From JBLHKE01 sp047619485 (GTDB lineage: Bacteria > Verrucomicrobiota > Verrucomicrobiia > Verrucomicrobiales > DEV007): a stretch of DNA of 7,934 nucleotides. The stretch covers positions 1-7,934 of the forward strand of contig JBLHKE010000353.1 in assembly GCA_047619485.1 (NCBI GenBank). The letters run 5' to 3'. A program made the translations under genes and the position numbers. A model generated the notes under the pieces. That model saw nothing but the letters and a program-made list of their open reading frames with translations, was not told where the DNA came from and made no database searches. Shown here in pieces: positions 7,106 through 7,934 of this stretch. Every line of letters starts with the position of its first letter. The first letter of the stretch is position 1.

Positions 7106-7934
7106 GTGAAGAGATCATGCCGTTTCTCGCCCTTGCTTGGGATTGTCCTCGCGTTGCTCATCGGAGCCGCTTGCTCCCTCGCGGCAGCGCAGCCGTCCAT
7201 CGAAGGCTATCCGGGAAAGCGCAGTTACGTAGCTGGTGAAGAGCTCACGTTTCATATCTCGACCGATGTCGAACAGTTCGATGTCGAAATCGCCCGGATC
7301 GGTTCGGAGCGAAAAGTGGTTTGGCGCAAGCAGGGGGTCGCGGGGAAAAAGCATCCCGTCCCGGCACACGCGAGCTCGCACGGCTGTGATTGGCCAGCCG
7401 CGTTTTCGCTCAAGGTGCCGGAGTCTTGGCCGAGCGGATGCTACGAGGCATGGACGCAATCTGGCAATGTTAGGGGCAATCGTATGTTTTTCGTCGTCCG
7501 CTCACCCAGTCCCGGGCGCGACACCAAGATCCTGCTGCAGCTCTCGACCAACACCTACAATGCCTACAACGGCTGGGGTGGATTCAGCCTCTACACGTAT
7601 TGGGGACCGACAAATTGGGACAAGAAGCACGCTCCCGGCGACGAGCTCGGCCGACGCGTCACGTTCCAGCGGCCGTTCGGTGGAATCGATCGCAACTGGG
7701 AGCTCCCGTTCATCCAATGGGCTGAGAACAACGGCTACCTGATCGACTACGCAATCAACAGCGACCTCGAGTTTCACCCGGAGCTGCTCGATCACTACCA
7801 ACTGGTTCTCAGTGTCGGGCATGACGAATACTGGTCGGCGCCGATGCGCGATCATCTCGAGGCCTTCATCGCGCGCGGAGGCAACGTCGCGTTCTTCAGC
7901 GGCAATGTATGCTGCTGGCAAGTGCGTTCGGAAG
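7106..7934 (+). CDS. Exported N,N-dimethylformamidase beta-subunit-like protein (3' partial)
   Basis: The frame from the GTG at 7106 is open to the window end, giving 276 residues with the C-terminus missing. An in-frame TAG at 7088-7090 leaves the GTG as the first plausible start, and it gives a good Sec signal peptide: KR, then LLGIVLALLIGAA, cleavage probably after SLAAA (residue 28). C23 is not in a convincing lipobox. Residues ~30-132 resemble the beta-sandwich found at the start of this family (GYPGKRSYVAGEELTFHIS). From ~140 the dimethylformamidase-beta C-terminal-like domain begins, with STNTYNAYNGWGGFSLY (147-163) and SVGHDEYWS (236-244), then GGNVAFFSGNVCCWQVR (258-274). The characterised enzyme hydrolyses N,N-dimethylformamide using iron bound by Tyr and Glu side chains; Y151, Y154, E241 and Y242 are candidates here but the assignment is not proven. 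Homologues are often of unknown substrate. A weak purine stretch (TTGAGA, 7092-7097) precedes the start, which follows the repeat-protein stop by five bases, so coupling is possible. Confidence 0.88.
   Translation, partial: MKRSCRFSPLLGIVLALLIGAACSLAAAQPSIEGYPGKRSYVAGEELTFHISTDVEQFDVEIARIGSERKVVWRKQGVAGKKHPVPAHASSHGCDWPAAFSLKVPESWPSGCYEAWTQSGNVRGNRMFFVVRSPSPGRDTKILLQLSTNTYNAYNGWGGFSLYTYWGPTNWDKKHAPGDELGRRVTFQRPFGGIDRNWELPFIQWAENNGYLIDYAINSDLEFHPELLDHYQLVLSVGHDEYWSAPMRDHLEAFIARGGNVAFFSGNVCCWQVRSE

Noticed and set aside
7236..7742. 168-codon plus-strand frame within the dimethylformamidase-like gene
   Set aside because: It is Ser/Arg-rich and out of frame with the conserved motifs that continue to the window end.

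Overview
The window looks like chromosomal DNA from a GC-rich member of the Planctomycetota/Verrucomicrobiota group, most likely Verrucomicrobiota. This is inferred from gene content, not from a marker gene. The signs are a Tat-exported sugar phosphate isomerase/epimerase-like protein, a secreted tandem alpha/beta-hydrolase, a calcium-loop FG-GAP propeller protein, and a helical-repeat protein of the W..(x)DP.AA..W type that is common in Verrucomicrobiota. Starts lack strong Shine-Dalgarno sequences, apart from a modest one before the nitrilase-family gene.

Layout: (1) 67-1362 (+) encodes an FG-GAP/VCBS protein with seven calcium-binding loops, enough for one complete seven-bladed propeller, but no signal peptide is visible. 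(2) It converges on a minus-strand pair that is probably one transcription unit. The first gene is a 769-residue Sec-secreted protein with two alpha/beta-hydrolase modules (4685-2376). It is followed after 49 bp by a Tat-exported xylose-isomerase-like TIM-barrel protein (2326-1406). The two look like a small exported carbohydrate or ester-processing unit; the substrate cannot be read from sequence. (3) A 197-bp divergent spacer (4686-4882) separates this unit from a plus-strand nitrilase-superfamily omega-amidase (4883-5719). (4) 5863-7100 holds a repeat protein of about nine ~32-residue helical repeats. Its first repeat lies in another reading frame, joined at a run of four Gs, and its last ~70 residues look like out-of-frame translation, so the gene is probably damaged or carries sequence errors. 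(5) From 7106 a GTG-started, signal-peptide-bearing N,N-dimethylformamidase-beta-like protein runs off the window end.

No RNA genes, CRISPR arrays, insertion sequences or attachment sites were seen. No clearly new multi-gene system is evident. The most useful second looks are the frameshifted repeat protein, the catalytically incomplete first module of the tandem hydrolase, and the exported dimethylformamidase-like protein.
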